DNA from: Luteipulveratus halotolerans
GTDB taxonomy: Bacteria > Actinomycetota > Actinomycetes > Actinomycetales > Dermatophilaceae
Direction of reading: 5' to 3'
Assembly (NCBI RefSeq): GCF_001247745.1
Contig: NZ_LAIR01000002.1
Location: 434,001 to 498,000 of the forward strand
Length of the DNA stretch: 64,000 nt
Part shown: positions 27,280 to 35,786 of the stretch, piece after piece
How the letters are laid out: each line of letters starts with the position of its first letter
How positions within the stretch are numbered: the stretch's first letter is position 1
Notes under the pieces: model-generated
Databases searched by the model: none
What the model was told of the DNA's origin: nothing
Seen by the model: the letters and a program-made list of their open reading frames with translations, nothing else
Made by a program: the position numbers and the translations under genes

Positions 27280-27436
27280 GGGCTCTTGCAATTGAGCGTG
27301 TCGTGGGGACCGAACTCGCCGGTCTCCCAACCAGTTCGCAAGACAGTTCGAGGTGCTCCGCGAGTGACGTCAAGCGCGGACCGTAGTCGCCGCGACGGGT
27401 GACCTGGAGGTACCGGGAGTCGACGGAAAGGCGTAA

Positions 27437-27459
27437 CCTTACAAAAACACCATGTAAGG
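27437..27459 (+). promoter_or_regulatory. Palindromic operator before the toxin-antitoxin pair
   Basis: CCTTACA, nine bases, TGTAAGG: a perfect 7-bp inverted repeat ending 8 bases before the antitoxin ATG and overlapping its AAGGAG ribosome site. AbrB-type antitoxins normally repress their own operon through such a palindrome, so this is the likely binding site. It is also strikingly AT-rich for this genome. Confidence 0.65.
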
Positions 27460-27467
27460 AGTGCGCC

Positions 27468-27737
27468 ATGGATGTGGCAGCCAAGATCACCAGCAAGGGG
27501 CAGGTCACCGTGCCCAAGTCCGTGCGCGATGCCCTCGGTGTCAAGGAGGGCGACATGCTCGTTTTCCGCGTCAAGGGCCACCAGGCCTCCGTCGCCGCAA
27601 CGCCCGATCTGATTGACCTCGCCGGCGTGGTGGGCGTGCCCGACGACGTTCGCGACAAGGGCTGGTCCGAGATCAAGGTCCGCGCCTGGCAGGCGCGCGC
27701 CGACCGTGTGGCCGGCCGACGTGCGACCTCCGACTGA
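27468..27737 (+). CDS. AbrB/SpoVT-type antitoxin of a VapBC-like module
   Basis: 89 aa. The swapped-hairpin AbrB domain fills the first 45 residues (AAKITSKGQVTVPKSVRDALGVKEGDMLVF). The rest is a charged tail that would wrap the toxin (DKGWSEIKVRAWQARADRVAGRRA). The ATG at 27468 was chosen over an upstream in-frame start because AAGGAG precedes it. Eight bases separate it from the PIN toxin. It should neutralise the toxin and repress the operon through the palindrome just upstream. Confidence 0.9.
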   Translation: MDVAAKITSKGQVTVPKSVRDALGVKEGDMLVFRVKGHQASVAATPDLIDLAGVVGVPDDVRDKGWSEIKVRAWQARADRVAGRRATSD

Positions 27738-27745
27738 GCTGCAGG

Positions 27746-28138
27746 ATGGTCGACTACCTCGACACCAACGTCCTGATCCGTCACCTGACCGGCGACCCTG
27801 CGGACCAGGCCGAGCGCGCAACCGCCATGCTCGCGAGCGGCGTGACGTTCGCCCTGCCTCACCTGATTGTCGCCGAGACGGTCTACGTCCTGCAGTCGGT
27901 CTATCGCGTGGCTCGCTCCGACGTCGCCGAGCTTGTCCGTGCCATCGTCAACAGTCCGCGCATCGTGGTCGACAGCCGCGACACGGTACTGCGGACCGTG
28001 GAGATCTACGAGCAGTACCGGCTCGACTTCGCCGACGCATATCTGGTGGCACGCGCCGAACACGACGGCGACACATCTGTGATCTCGTTTGACCGAGGCA
28101 TCGACAAGGTGGGGACCATCGAGCGAGTCGAACCGTGA
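27746..28138 (+). CDS. PIN-domain ribonuclease toxin (VapC-like)
   Basis: 130 aa PIN domain. The acidic metal-binding residues are visible: D6 (LDTNVLI), E44 (VAETVYVL), D94 and D97 (LDFADAYL) and D116 (ISFDRGID). VapC toxins cut structured RNAs such as tRNA or rRNA; the target cannot be predicted. All catalytic residues are intact, so the toxin should be active when freed from its antitoxin. It is the last gene of the lower-GC patch. Confidence 0.9.
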   Translation: MVDYLDTNVLIRHLTGDPADQAERATAMLASGVTFALPHLIVAETVYVLQSVYRVARSDVAELVRAIVNSPRIVVDSRDTVLRTVEIYEQYRLDFADAYLVARAEHDGDTSVISFDRGIDKVGTIERVEP

Positions 28139-28270
28139 GTAACGTCGCCTGCATCGGCGTAACGCAGGTCGAGGATTGGGGCCGGCGAGCTCGTCCGGCG
28201 CTGAGGTTCACACATGTGCGGCACAGGTCGTGGGCGGAGGCCCGTCGTGTCAGCGACCCCCGCGCGGGAG

Positions 28271-29404
28271 TCAGCGCGAGGTGTAGCCGAACAGCTTGCC
28301 GGCCAGGTCGGTCATGATCTCGGACGTGCCACCGCCGATGGCGAGGATGCGCATGTCGCGGTACTTCCGCTCGACCTCGCTCTCACGCATGTAGCCCATG
28401 CCGCCGAAGAGCTGCATGGCCTCACGTGCCACCCACTCGCCGGCCTCGACTGCGGTGTTCTTGGCGAAGCAGACCTGCGTGATCAGGTCGTGCTCGCCGG
28501 CGGCATGACGCTCGGCCACCGATCGTGTGTAGACGCGCGCGACATCGATGCGCCGGGCCATCTCGGTGAGCGTGTGCTGCACGGTCTGGCGGCTGATGAG
28601 CGGGCGCCCGAACGTCTCGCGGTCTCGGCACCACGCGACGGCGAGATCGAGGCAACGCTGGGCGGACGCGTACGCCTGGGTGGCCAAGGCCACCCGTTCG
28701 GTGACGAATCCGCCTGCGATCTGGGCGAATCCGGAGTTCTCGGCGCCGATCAGGTTGCTCGCGGGCACGCGCACGTCGGTGTACGAGAGCTCGGCGGTGT
28801 CGGAGCACAGCCAGCCCATCTTGTCGAGCCTGCGTGACACCTCGAAGCCCGGCGTGCCCTTCTCGACCACGAGCAGCGAAAGACCGCCGGCGCCGGCGTC
28901 GCCCGTGCGCACCGCGGTCACGACGAAGTCGGCGCGGCACCCTGAGGCGATGTAGGTCTTGGCGCCGTTGACGACGTAGTGGTCGCCGTCGCGGCGCGCA
29001 GTGGTGCTCAGGTGGCCGACGTCGGAGCCGCCGCCGGGCTCGGTGATCGCGAGCGAGCCGATCAGCTCGCCCGCGAGCGTCGGCCGCACCCACCGTTCGA
29101 CCTGCGCAGGATCGCCCGCCGCGATGAGGTGGGGGAGTGCGATGCCCGAGGTGAACAGCGACGCGAAGAGCCCGCCCGCGCCACCCGCGTGGTGCAGCTC
29201 CTCGGCGATCGTCATGGCGTCGACCAGGTCGCCGTCACCGCCGCCGACCGACGCGGGGAAGCCTGCGCCGATCAGTCCGAGCGCAGCCGCGCGCTGGTGC
29301 AGCGACCGTGGCAGCTCGCCGTCGCGCTCCCACTGGTCCTGGTGCGGCAGCACGTCGCCCTCGACGAAGCGGCGCACGGCCGCCTCCGGCTGCGCGTCGG
29401 TCAC
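28271..29404 (-). CDS. Acyl-CoA dehydrogenase
   Basis: 377 aa from the GTG at 29404, close to the family's usual 380. The FAD-binding middle (LAITEPGGGSDVGHLSTTARRDGDHYVVNGAKTYI) and the C-terminal helical domain (GERVALATQAYASAQRCLD-type, QLFGGMGYMRESEVERKYRDMRILAIGGGTSEI) are complete. It should introduce a double bond into an acyl-CoA, passing electrons to ETF. The 5' end is odd: no ribosome site, and only 13 bases separate it from the SMP-30-like coding sequence on the other strand. A start further upstream in frame at 29458 would run into that gene. Confidence 0.85.
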   Translation of the reverse strand: MTDAQPEAAVRRFVEGDVLPHQDQWERDGELPRSLHQRAAALGLIGAGFPASVGGGDGDLVDAMTIAEELHHAGGAGGLFASLFTSGIALPHLIAAGDPAQVERWVRPTLAGELIGSLAITEPGGGSDVGHLSTTARRDGDHYVVNGAKTYIASGCRADFVVTAVRTGDAGAGGLSLLVVEKGTPGFEVSRRLDKMGWLCSDTAELSYTDVRVPASNLIGAENSGFAQIAGGFVTERVALATQAYASAQRCLDLAVAWCRDRETFGRPLISRQTVQHTLTEMARRIDVARVYTRSVAERHAAGEHDLITQVCFAKNTAVEAGEWVAREAMQLFGGMGYMRESEVERKYRDMRILAIGGGTSEIMTDLAGKLFGYTSR

Positions 29405-29417
29405 TGCCGCAGCGCCG

Positions 29418-30230
29418 GTGAAGCTCGCCCAGCTCGGCGAGCACATCGAGTCGATCATCGTCGACCGTCACGGGCGGATGTTCATGACCGGCTACTTCAG
29501 CGGCAAGGTCTACCGGATGGACACGCCGCAGTCGCAGCCCGTGGCGATCACGGGCGGCATCAACGCCACGGGCGGCATCGTCGTACGCCCCGACGGCAAG
29601 CTGCTGGTCGGCACCGGCAACGACCTGCTGACCTCGGCCACCGGCGACCTGTTCCCGCACTCGGAGGTCAAGCTCGTCGACCCTGACACCGGAGCAGTCT
29701 CGGTCTACGCCGACGGGCTGGGCGGCATCGACGGCATCGCGCTCGCGCAGGACGGCACCGTCTACACGACGACGGTCGGCGGGCAGAACATCGGGCGCGT
29801 CAGCCCGGACGGCACGGTCGACCACGACTGGGCGAAGGTCCCGATCCCCAACGGCATCGCCGTCGCGCCCGACCAGAAGTCGGTCTACGTCATCCAGTCC
29901 GGCCCTGCGCCCTCACTGTTCCGCATCCCCGTCGATGCGCCTCAGACGCCGCAGCGCTGGGTCTCGGCGGGCCTGCTCGACGCGCTCGCCGTGCCGGACG
30001 GCCTGACGCTCGACAGCGCGGGCCGACCGCTGGTGACGACCTGGACCGCGGGGCAGATCTGGCGGGTCGAGGGCGGGCAGTTCTGCTCGATCCAGGACGG
30101 CATGCCGCTGACCACGCAGGTGACGTATGGCCATGGCACACAAGGCTTCTCGGCCGGCCGGAGGTTCCGGGCCGGTGTCAACGGCGCGATCTACGAGGTG
30201 CCCGCCGGCTACGACGCCGGCGGTCGCTGA
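29418..30230 (+). pseudogene. SMP-30/gluconolactonase-like beta-propeller, 5' end lost
   Basis: About 270 codons encode a six-bladed propeller (HIESIIVDRHGRMFMTGYFSGKVYRM, GGIDGIALAQDGTVYTTTVGGQNIGRVSPDG, VPDGLTLDSAGRPLVTTW). Relatives are usually about 310 aa and exported; here the frame upstream of AAAPVKLAQL, which looks like a signal-peptide end, runs antisense through the acyl-CoA dehydrogenase gene. The GTG at 29418 is the first possible start outside it, without a ribosome site; ATG 29479 is another. I read this as loss of the promoter and signal peptide by deletion. The propeller itself is intact, so expression from another start cannot be excluded. Confidence 0.6.
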
Positions 30231-30250
30231 GAGCGGGCGTCCGCCCCGGG

Positions 30251-31321
30251 TCAGCCGACGGTCCAGGTGTCCTTGCCCTCGAGGAGGGTCTGCAGGTCAC
30301 GGTCGCCGGCAGGACCGCCCGCCTGCTCGACGGCAGCGTCGACCTGGGCACGCACACCGTCGTCGTACGTCGGTCGGACGACGTCGCGGAAGATACCCAT
30401 CGGCACCTGCGCGAACGTCGGGTCGTCGAGCCTGCTCAGCGCGAACGCCTGGCTCGGGTCGGGATCACTGACCCGATGGCGTACGACGTGGGCCGGGTCG
30501 GCGTCGGCCTCGGGGACGACGCGGAGTCGCCCCTGGTCGTCGCGGACGACCACGCGAGCGCCGTCGCCCTCGCCCGCCCGGACCGGCTCATCGTCGACCA
30601 GGTGCAGGATGCGCGCGGTCTGCTCGTCGCGGTCCTTGAGCAGCTGGAACGCGCCGTCGTTGAAGATCGGGCAGTTCTGGTAGATCTCGACCAGGGCGGT
30701 GCCGCGGTGCTGCGCCGCCGCCCGGAGCACGGCGGTGAGGTGCTTGCGGTCGGTGTCCATGGTGCGCGCGACGAACGACGCCTCGGCGCCGAGCGCGAGC
30801 GACACCGGGTTGAACGGCTGGTCGACCGAGCCGAGTGGGGTCGACTTGGTGACCGAGCCGATGTCGGACGTGGGGGAGTACTGCCCCTTGGTGAGCCCGT
30901 AGATCTTGTTGTTGAACAGCAGGATCGTCATGTTGACGTTGCGGCGCATCGCGTGGATGAGGTGGTTGCCGCCGATCGAGAGCGCGTCGCCGTCGCCCGT
31001 CACGACCCAGACCGACAGGTCGCGCCGTGAAGTCGCGAGGCCTGTCGCGATCGCCGGCGCGCGACCGTGGATCGAGTGCATGCCGTAGGTGTCGAGGTAG
31101 TACGGGAAACGGCTGGAGCAGCCGATGCCCGAGACGAACACGATGTTCTCGCGGCGCAGCCCGAGGTCGGGCAGGAAGCCCTGGACGGCGGCGAGGATCG
31201 CGTAGTCGCCGCAGCCGGGGCACCAGCGGACCTCCTGGTCGGAGGTGAAGTCCTTGCGGGTCTGCTGCTCGTCCGTGGTGGGGACGCCGTGCAGCCCGGG
31301 CATGCCGAGGTCGGTGGTCAT
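30251..31321 (-). CDS. korB: 2-oxoglutarate:ferredoxin oxidoreductase beta subunit
   Basis: 356 aa from the ATG that overlaps the korA stop (ATGA). It binds thiamine diphosphate: GDGDALSIGGNHLIHAMRR and LLFNNKIYGLTKGQYSPTS are the TPP/Mg motifs. C34 and C37 (WCPGCGDY) begin the expected iron-sulfur site. With KorA it converts 2-oxoglutarate to succinyl-CoA and reduces ferredoxin. The C-terminus ends YDDGVRAQVDAAVEQAGGPAG..., normal for actinobacterial KorB. Confidence 0.92.
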   Translation of the reverse strand: MTTDLGMPGLHGVPTTDEQQTRKDFTSDQEVRWCPGCGDYAILAAVQGFLPDLGLRRENIVFVSGIGCSSRFPYYLDTYGMHSIHGRAPAIATGLATSRRDLSVWVVTGDGDALSIGGNHLIHAMRRNVNMTILLFNNKIYGLTKGQYSPTSDIGSVTKSTPLGSVDQPFNPVSLALGAEASFVARTMDTDRKHLTAVLRAAAQHRGTALVEIYQNCPIFNDGAFQLLKDRDEQTARILHLVDDEPVRAGEGDGARVVVRDDQGRLRVVPEADADPAHVVRHRVSDPDPSQAFALSRLDDPTFAQVPMGIFRDVVRPTYDDGVRAQVDAAVEQAGGPAGDRDLQTLLEGKDTWTVG

Positions 31322-33228
31322 GAGAGGTCCTTGGTCTCGAGACGGCTCGCCCTGAGGGGCTCGCCTCCTCGCCCGGCGGCGTCGGCGATCACGTCGGCGA
31401 GCTCGGTGGTGCTGAACGGCAGCCCCCGCACGGCGGTGTGGCTGCGGACGTCGACGAGGTACTTCGCGCGCAGCAGCAGCGCGAGCTGTCCGAGGTTCAT
31501 CTCGGGGACCACGACCCGGTCGTAGCGGTGCAGCACGTCGCCGAGGTCGGCGGGGAACGGGTTGAGGTGACGCAGGTGCGCCTGCGCGACGGTGGCGCCG
31601 GTGCCGCGCACGAGCCGGACCGCCGCCTTGATCGGGCCGTACGTCGAGCCCCAGCCCAGGACCAGCACGCGTGCGTCGCCGGACGGGTCGTCGACCTCGA
31701 GGGGCGGGATGCTGTCGGCGATGACGTCGATCTTGCGCTGACGCAGTCGGACCATGTGGTCGTGGTTGCCGGGGTCGTAGCTGATGTTGCCGGTGACGTC
31801 GGCCTTCTCGATGCCGCCGACGCGGTGCTCGAGCCCGGGCGTGCCCGGGACGGCCCACGGGCGCGCGACGGTCTGCTCGTCGTGGAGGTAGGGATGGAAC
31901 GTCGGACTGCCTTGATCGTCAACGGCATTCGGCTCGGTGGCGAACTCGACGGTGAGGTCGGGGAGGTCGCTCACCCGGGGGATGCGCCACGGCTCGGACC
32001 CGTTGGCGAGATAGCCGTCGGACAGGACGATCACCGGGGTGCGGTAGGTCGTCGCGATACGCACGGCCTCCATGGCGGTGTCGAAGCAGTCGGTCGGGCT
32101 GCAGGGTGCGACGACGGCGACGGGCGACTCGCCGTTGCGTCCGAACATCGCCTGCAGGAGGTCGGCCTGCTCGGTCTTGGTGGGCAGCCCGGTGGAGGGG
32201 CCGCCGCGCTGGACGTCGACCACGACGAGCGGCAGCTCGAGCGAGACGGCGAGGCCGATCGTCTCCGACTTCAGCGCGAGCCCCGGACCGGAGGTCGTCG
32301 TCAGACCCAGCGCACCGCCGTACGCCGCGCCGAGGGCCGCTCCGACACCGGCGATCTCGTCCTCGGCCTGGATCGTCGTCACGCCGAACCGTTTGAGCGT
32401 CGACAACGTGTGCAGGACGTCGGACGCCGGCGTGATCGGATAGCTGCCGAGCACGAGCGGGAGCCCGCTGCGGTGGGAGGCGGCGACGAAGCCGTACGCG
32501 AGCGCCAGGTTGCCCGTGATGTTGCGGTAGGTGCCGCTCGGCATCGGGGCCGGTGCGACCGTGTAGGACACCGCGAACGCCTCGGTCGTCTCGCCGTAGG
32601 CGTGGCCGGCGTGCAGGGCGGCGAGGTTGGCCGCGAGGATCTCGGGCCGGTTGCCGAACTTGGTCTTGAGGTACGTCTCGGTGCCTTCGGTGGGCCGCGT
32701 GTACATCCACGACAGGAGACCGAGCGCGAACATGTTCTTGGCGCGCTCCTTGTCCTTGCGGGTCAGGTCGAAGCCGTCGAGCGCCTCGACCGTGATCGAG
32801 GTGAGTGGGACGCCGTGGACCTGCCAGGAGTCGAGGCTGCCGTCGTCGAGCGGGTCGGCGGTGTAGCCGACCTTGGCGAGGTTGCGCTGGGTGAACTCGT
32901 CGGTGTTGACGATGACCGTCGCGCCGCGGGGCAGGTCGCCGAGGTTGGCGCGCAGGGCAGCAGGGTTCATCGCGACGAGCACGTCGGGGGCATCGCCCGG
33001 TGTGAGCACGTCGTGGTCGGCGAACTGCACCTGGAAGCTGCTGACGCCGGGCAGCGTGCCCTGCGGTGCGCGGATCTCGGCCGGGAAGTTGGGCAGTGTC
33101 GACAGGTCGTTGCCGAGGCTCGCGGTCTCGGCGGTGAACCGGTCACCGGTCAGCTGCATGCCGTCGCCCGAGTCACCCGCGAACCGGATGACCACGCGAC
33201 CGAGCCGTTGTGTGGACGTGGAACTCAT
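31318..33228 (-). CDS. korA: 2-oxoglutarate:ferredoxin oxidoreductase alpha subunit
   Basis: 636 aa fused gamma-alpha type subunit. Residues about 1-200 are the gamma domain (VVIRFAGDSGDGMQLTGDRF), followed by the alpha pyrimidine-binding domain (GSYPITPASDVLHTLS, QAEDEIAGVGAALGAAYGGALGLTTTSGPGLALKSE) and the C-terminal domain (GWGSTYGPIKAAVRL, HLRHLNPFP). It is first in a two-gene operon with korB. It allows a 2-oxoglutarate step that yields reduced ferredoxin instead of NADH. Confidence 0.93.
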   Translation of the reverse strand: MSSTSTQRLGRVVIRFAGDSGDGMQLTGDRFTAETASLGNDLSTLPNFPAEIRAPQGTLPGVSSFQVQFADHDVLTPGDAPDVLVAMNPAALRANLGDLPRGATVIVNTDEFTQRNLAKVGYTADPLDDGSLDSWQVHGVPLTSITVEALDGFDLTRKDKERAKNMFALGLLSWMYTRPTEGTETYLKTKFGNRPEILAANLAALHAGHAYGETTEAFAVSYTVAPAPMPSGTYRNITGNLALAYGFVAASHRSGLPLVLGSYPITPASDVLHTLSTLKRFGVTTIQAEDEIAGVGAALGAAYGGALGLTTTSGPGLALKSETIGLAVSLELPLVVVDVQRGGPSTGLPTKTEQADLLQAMFGRNGESPVAVVAPCSPTDCFDTAMEAVRIATTYRTPVIVLSDGYLANGSEPWRIPRVSDLPDLTVEFATEPNAVDDQGSPTFHPYLHDEQTVARPWAVPGTPGLEHRVGGIEKADVTGNISYDPGNHDHMVRLRQRKIDVIADSIPPLEVDDPSGDARVLVLGWGSTYGPIKAAVRLVRGTGATVAQAHLRHLNPFPADLGDVLHRYDRVVVPEMNLGQLALLLRAKYLVDVRSHTAVRGLPFSTTELADVIADAAGRGGEPLRASRLETKDLS

Positions 33229-33314
33229 CGTTCTGGCTCACCAGGCTTAGCGAGTGCGGGTCGTGCCTTGTCACCACACTAGGCCGGGCGTGTGACGTTC
33301 GCACGCACGTTGGC

Positions 33315-33359
33315 GCGTACGCCGTCAGAGAGCAGGCTCCACCCTCTGACGGCGTACGC
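33315..33359. terminator. 16-bp hairpin after the NCS1 permease gene
   Basis: gcgtacgccgtcagag (33315-33330) pairs perfectly with 33344-33359, with a 13-base loop. It starts three bases past the permease stop in the direction of its transcription, so it should end the urease-permease transcript. It has no T-run. Confidence 0.65.
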
Positions 33360-33362
33360 CGG

Positions 33363-34973
33363 TCAACGGGCGGGCAGCACGTGCGTGCCGGATCGGTCGG
33401 TCGCCAGGCACAGCGAGCAGACATGGCCGTCACCGCGAGCCGACGCGAGCATGTCGGGGCGTTCGAAGGTCTGCGCGCACACGAGGCAGTCGAGCTCGGC
33501 GGCCGAGGGGTTGCCGTGCTCGTCGAACAGCGGCTCGTCGATGCCGTCGTGGTCGCGCCGCAGGTAGTAGCGGCCACGGGTCGCGACGGCGATGACGGGC
33601 GGGAGCACCGCGGCGAGCACGACGGCGACCAGCGGTGAGTAGGGCTTGAGGCCGTCACCCAGGCCACCGAAGTAGCACAGGATCGACAGCCCGCCGGCGA
33701 TCAGGACGGTGCCGAAGCCGACCGGGTTGACGGCATACAGCATGCCGCGACGGAACTCGGGCACGGTCGGAGACAGGTGGAGCACCCACTTGTTGATCGC
33801 GATGTCGCTCGCGACCGCGACGATCCAGACGATCGCCATGTTGGCGTAGAACGACAGGATGTCGTTGAGGACGTCGAACATGTTGCCCTCCATGAGGGCG
33901 AGCGCGATGCCGACGTTGACGACGACGAAGACCAGCCGTCCCGGGTAGCGACCCGTCAGCCGTGTGAACGAGTTGGTCCACGCCAGTGAGCCCGAGTAGG
34001 CGTTGGTGACGTTGATCTTGATCTGGGACAGCACCACCAGGACGACGGCGAGGGTCATCGCGAGCCAGTACGGCATCATCTCGTCGTACGTCGTGAGGAA
34101 CTGGTGCACCGGCTCGTTCGCGAACGACGCACCGTCACTCACGTGGGCGATCAGGTAGACCGCGAGGAACAGGCCGATGATCTGCTTGATCGCGCCGAAG
34201 ACCACCCAGCCGGGCCCGGCGATCAGGACCGCCGACCACCAACGCCGAGAGTTCTCAGGGGTTTTCGGCGGCATGAACCGCAGGTAGTCGATGTTCTCGG
34301 CGATCTGGGCGATGAGCGACAGGCACACTCCGGCGGCGAGCATCGCGGACGAGAACAACGTCGCGGAGCCGTCCTTGCCGTCGTACGACAGGAACGTGCC
34401 GACGCTGTCGGGGTGGCGGATCACGAGGTACAGCAACGGGACTGCCATCAGCAGCAGCCACAGAGGGGTCGTCCACAGCTGCAGCTTGGCGAGCGCCTTC
34501 ATGCCGTAGATCACCAGCGGGATCACCATCACGCTGGAGACGAGGTAGCCCAGCCACAGCGGGATGTGCAGGCCCAGCTGCAGGCCTTGCGCCATGATCG
34601 AGCCCTCGAGCGCGAAGAAGATGAACGTGAACGTCGCGAAGATGACGTTGGTCAGCACCGAGCCGTAGTAGCCGAACCCGGAGCCGCGGGTGATCAGGTC
34701 GAGGTCGAGGTTGTAGCGCGCCGCGTAGATCGCGAGAGGCACGCCCGTCACGAAGATGATCAGCGCGGCGATGCCGATGCCCAGCAGTGCGTTGGTCGTG
34801 CCGTGGGCGATGCCGATGTTGGCGCCGATCGAGAAGTCGGCCAGGTAGGCGATGCCGCCGAGCGCGGACGTCGCGACGACGCCGGTGCCCCAGCGGCGGT
34901 AGCTGCGTGGCGCGAAACGCAGGGTGTAGTCCTCCAGCGTCTCGTTCGCACTGCGCACAGCGGTGTCGGTCAT
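33363..34973 (-). CDS. NCS1-family nucleobase/cation symporter with Cys-rich C-terminal tail
   Basis: 536 aa, about 12 helices (residues 30-460). N-terminal features fit NCS1 cytosine/allantoin/hydantoin permeases (RRWGTGVVATSALGGIAYLADFSIGANIG; GSIMAQGLQLGLHIPLWLGY). The substrate is probably a nitrogen-rich base or ureide. The last 45 residues are unusual: C496, C499, C519 and C522 form two CxxC pairs (CLVC, CSLC), like a rubredoxin/zinc-ribbon knuckle on the cytoplasmic side. The gene lies 105 nt downstream of ureD on the same strand with a GlnR-like half-site between, so import of a urea precursor or related base is a fair guess. Confidence 0.8.
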   Translation of the reverse strand: MTDTAVRSANETLEDYTLRFAPRSYRRWGTGVVATSALGGIAYLADFSIGANIGIAHGTTNALLGIGIAALIIFVTGVPLAIYAARYNLDLDLITRGSGFGYYGSVLTNVIFATFTFIFFALEGSIMAQGLQLGLHIPLWLGYLVSSVMVIPLVIYGMKALAKLQLWTTPLWLLLMAVPLLYLVIRHPDSVGTFLSYDGKDGSATLFSSAMLAAGVCLSLIAQIAENIDYLRFMPPKTPENSRRWWSAVLIAGPGWVVFGAIKQIIGLFLAVYLIAHVSDGASFANEPVHQFLTTYDEMMPYWLAMTLAVVLVVLSQIKINVTNAYSGSLAWTNSFTRLTGRYPGRLVFVVVNVGIALALMEGNMFDVLNDILSFYANMAIVWIVAVASDIAINKWVLHLSPTVPEFRRGMLYAVNPVGFGTVLIAGGLSILCYFGGLGDGLKPYSPLVAVVLAAVLPPVIAVATRGRYYLRRDHDGIDEPLFDEHGNPSAAELDCLVCAQTFERPDMLASARGDGHVCSLCLATDRSGTHVLPAR

Positions 34974-35045
34974 GGTGCTGCCTTCCCGTCGGGAACCGGA
35001 CCTGATGACGGTGGCGGCAGCGTGTTGTGGTCGTCGTTCGGTCAG

Positions 35046-35061
35046 GTTTCGGGCGCGTAAA
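35046..35061 (-). promoter_or_regulatory. GlnR-like half-site before the NCS1 permease
   Basis: On the - strand, TTTAC, six bases, GAAAC fits the actinobacterial GlnR half-box gTnAC-n6-GaAAc except for the first base. It lies 73-88 bases upstream of the permease start. No second half-box is convincing. A similar site precedes ureA, which supports shared nitrogen control. Confidence 0.35.
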
Positions 35062-35078
35062 CCCCGATGTGGGGTCGG

Positions 35079-35786
35079 TCACGTCCAGGCGTGCCAGGCG
35101 CGTGCCGCCGTCGAGCGGTGTGCGTCGTGGACCAGGTCGCGGGCGATGGCGCCGGGCTGGTCGAGCCGGAGGACCGCAGGCCCGCCGGCGGCGAGAGGGT
35201 CGAGACGCCGGCCGAGGACGGTGACCGTGTCGATGACCCGGTGGCCTGCGAGCATGCCTGGCATCCCGACGGACTCGGCATCGAGCGTGAGTTCTTCGAC
35301 GTACGCCGGCCGGCCGGCGTACGTCATGCGCGTGCGACACACCAGCGAGCCCGGAGCCTCGCCGGTGCGGCCGAGCGAGACCGTGTCGCGCAGCAGGAGG
35401 CGCCCACCCTCGGCGACCTGGGCGTCGAGGGAGCGACGCACGCGGGCACCGGACGAGACGACGAGAGGTTCGCCGTGCCAGACCAGCGACGCGCCTTGGT
35501 CAACGCGAATCGTCATGTCCCACAACGCTTCTGCGCCACGGCCGTCGTACGCGACCGTGCCGGCCACGTCGCGCAGGTCGAGCCGCACCCCGGCGCCGAC
35601 CGTGACCGCGACGCGCACGTGGTCTCCCGCGAGCAGGGTGGCCGAGGTCGCCACGAGCGCGACCGAGGCGCACCCGACGTCAGCGTTCAGCAGCCGTGGC
35701 GCGAGGAGCCCGCTGCTGAGGGTGACGCGGGCGCGGGTGCCGTCAGGCCCCGCCGTGACGGTGATGCGCGTGGTGCGTTCGGTCAA
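35079..35786 (-). CDS. ureD: Urease accessory protein UreD
   Basis: 235 aa, all-beta UreD/UreH family scaffold that binds apo-urease and recruits UreF and UreG for nickel delivery. Recognised by LLNADVGCASVALVATSATLLAGDHVRVAVTV, GASLVWHGEPLVVSSGARV and LLLRDTVSLGRTGEAPGSLVCRT. Slightly shorter than many homologues (about 270), as in other actinobacteria. The start overlaps the ureG stop by four bases. It is last of the ure genes. Confidence 0.9.
   Translation of the reverse strand: MTERTTRITVTAGPDGTRARVTLSSGLLAPRLLNADVGCASVALVATSATLLAGDHVRVAVTVGAGVRLDLRDVAGTVAYDGRGAEALWDMTIRVDQGASLVWHGEPLVVSSGARVRRSLDAQVAEGGRLLLRDTVSLGRTGEAPGSLVCRTRMTYAGRPAYVEELTLDAESVGMPGMLAGHRVIDTVTVLGRRLDPLAAGGPAVLRLDQPGAIARDLVHDAHRSTAARAWHAWT

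Noticed and set aside
31322..31858. Extension of the korB frame upstream of 31321
   Set aside because: It overlaps korA in another frame and has no domain; the ATG overlapping the korA stop is the natural start.
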